Below are positions 5,302 to 5,456 of a stretch of DNA of 5,456 bases, one piece after another. The notes under the pieces were generated by a model. It searched no databases and was not told the origin of the DNA. It worked only from the letters and a program-made list of their open reading frames with translations. The DNA is from Comamonadaceae bacterium (GTDB lineage Bacteria > Pseudomonadota > Gammaproteobacteria > Burkholderiales > Burkholderiaceae_C). How positions within the stretch are numbered: position 1 is the first letter of the stretch; every line of letters begins with the position of its first letter. The position numbers and the translations under genes were made by a program. The stretch covers positions 1 through 5,456 of the forward strand of contig CANHGF010000195.1 of assembly GCA_947460065.1 (NCBI GenBank), read 5' to 3'.

Positions 5302-5456
5302 TGCGGCGGTCATTGGTTGGGTGCGGCATTTTTCAGGGCGCATTGAAGAAGGCCGCGCGGGTGGGCACTGCGCTGCTCGTGTCCCCCGCCTCGGCTAGCG
5401 CCTCGGCTCCTCCTCTACCTCGCCGCGCAGCGCCCACACGCACGCCCTCCGGTGGT
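5302..5456 (+). repeat. Direct repeat element, copy 2 (cut by the window end)
   Basis: This is the second direct copy, 96% identical to 4928-5082, and it is still matching at the last base of the window. Differences sit at the segment following GGTCATTGGT and at GAAGAAGG(C/G). Its flanks differ from those of copy 1 on the left. Whether the 219-bp spacer is also repeated, making a 374-bp tandem unit, cannot be seen here. Confidence 0.9.

Larger units (their letters stand above)
4864..5456. other. Gene-free, repeat-filled intergenic stretch
   Basis: These 593 bp beyond thyA hold no ORF with recognisable protein features. Open frames here, such as minus 5041-5343 and the plus frame 4522-5106 crossing into thyA, look like GC-rich chance frames. 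The stretch contains the thyA promoter region, two direct copies of an element of at least 155 bp, and an inverted partial copy. Short dyads occur in the spacer: TCAGG-CC-CCTGA at 5265-5276, and GGCCGC 5230-5235 facing GCGGCC 5254-5259. Confidence 0.7.

Noticed and set aside
5041..5343. Minus-strand frame of 100 codons in the repeat region
   Set aside because: It spans the inverted core and the differing start of copy 2, has no recognisable domain or ribosome binding site, and the repeat copies differ in ways that change codons.

Overview
The window reads as a GC-rich betaproteobacterial segment. It most likely comes from a phototrophic member of the Burkholderiales (Rubrivivax/Rhodoferax/Limnohabitans-like), but the genus is inference. 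The bacteriochlorophyll-specific magnesium chelatase genes bchI and bchD, with a PpsR/CrtJ-type operator in front of them, point to an anoxygenic phototroph. The housekeeping neighbours (ThyA, FolA, a DUF3422 protein) and strong G/C bias at third codon positions fit the same group.

Left part (1-2083), all minus strand: a 52-residue single-pass membrane protein of unknown function, then bchI (AAA+ ATPase subunit of Mg chelatase), then bchD. BchI and BchD work with BchH to insert Mg2+ into protoporphyrin IX, the first committed step of bacteriochlorophyll synthesis. A TGT-N12-ACA palindrome (1892-1909) lies between the small gene and bchI, which suggests redox/light repression of bchID. The bchD frame meets a TAA at positions 3-5. 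The product therefore ends after the AAA-like N-terminal half, without the acidic/proline-rich linker and the C-terminal integrin-I (VWA) domain. This is either a real truncation or frameshift, or an artefact at the sequence edge.

Middle (2084-3516): a short divergent intergenic region with a good -10 element (CATAAT), then a plus-strand DUF3422 membrane-anchored protein with two C-terminal transmembrane segments. It converges on the next genes with a gap of only 10 bp.

Right-middle (3527-4863), minus strand: thyA followed by folA, overlapping by one base (TGATG). This is a translationally coupled pair that makes dTMP and recycles the dihydrofolate produced. A TACAAT -10 element lies upstream of thyA.

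Right end (4864-5456): 593 bp with no credible gene. It holds two direct copies of an element of at least 155 bp (149/155 identical, 374 bp apart), with a shorter, more diverged copy in opposite orientation between them. The second copy runs off the window. This dispersed or tandem intergenic repeat is the least explained part. No phage, CRISPR, defence, transposase or RNA gene was seen. Apart from the repeat, the bchD stop and the small membrane protein, the content is ordinary.
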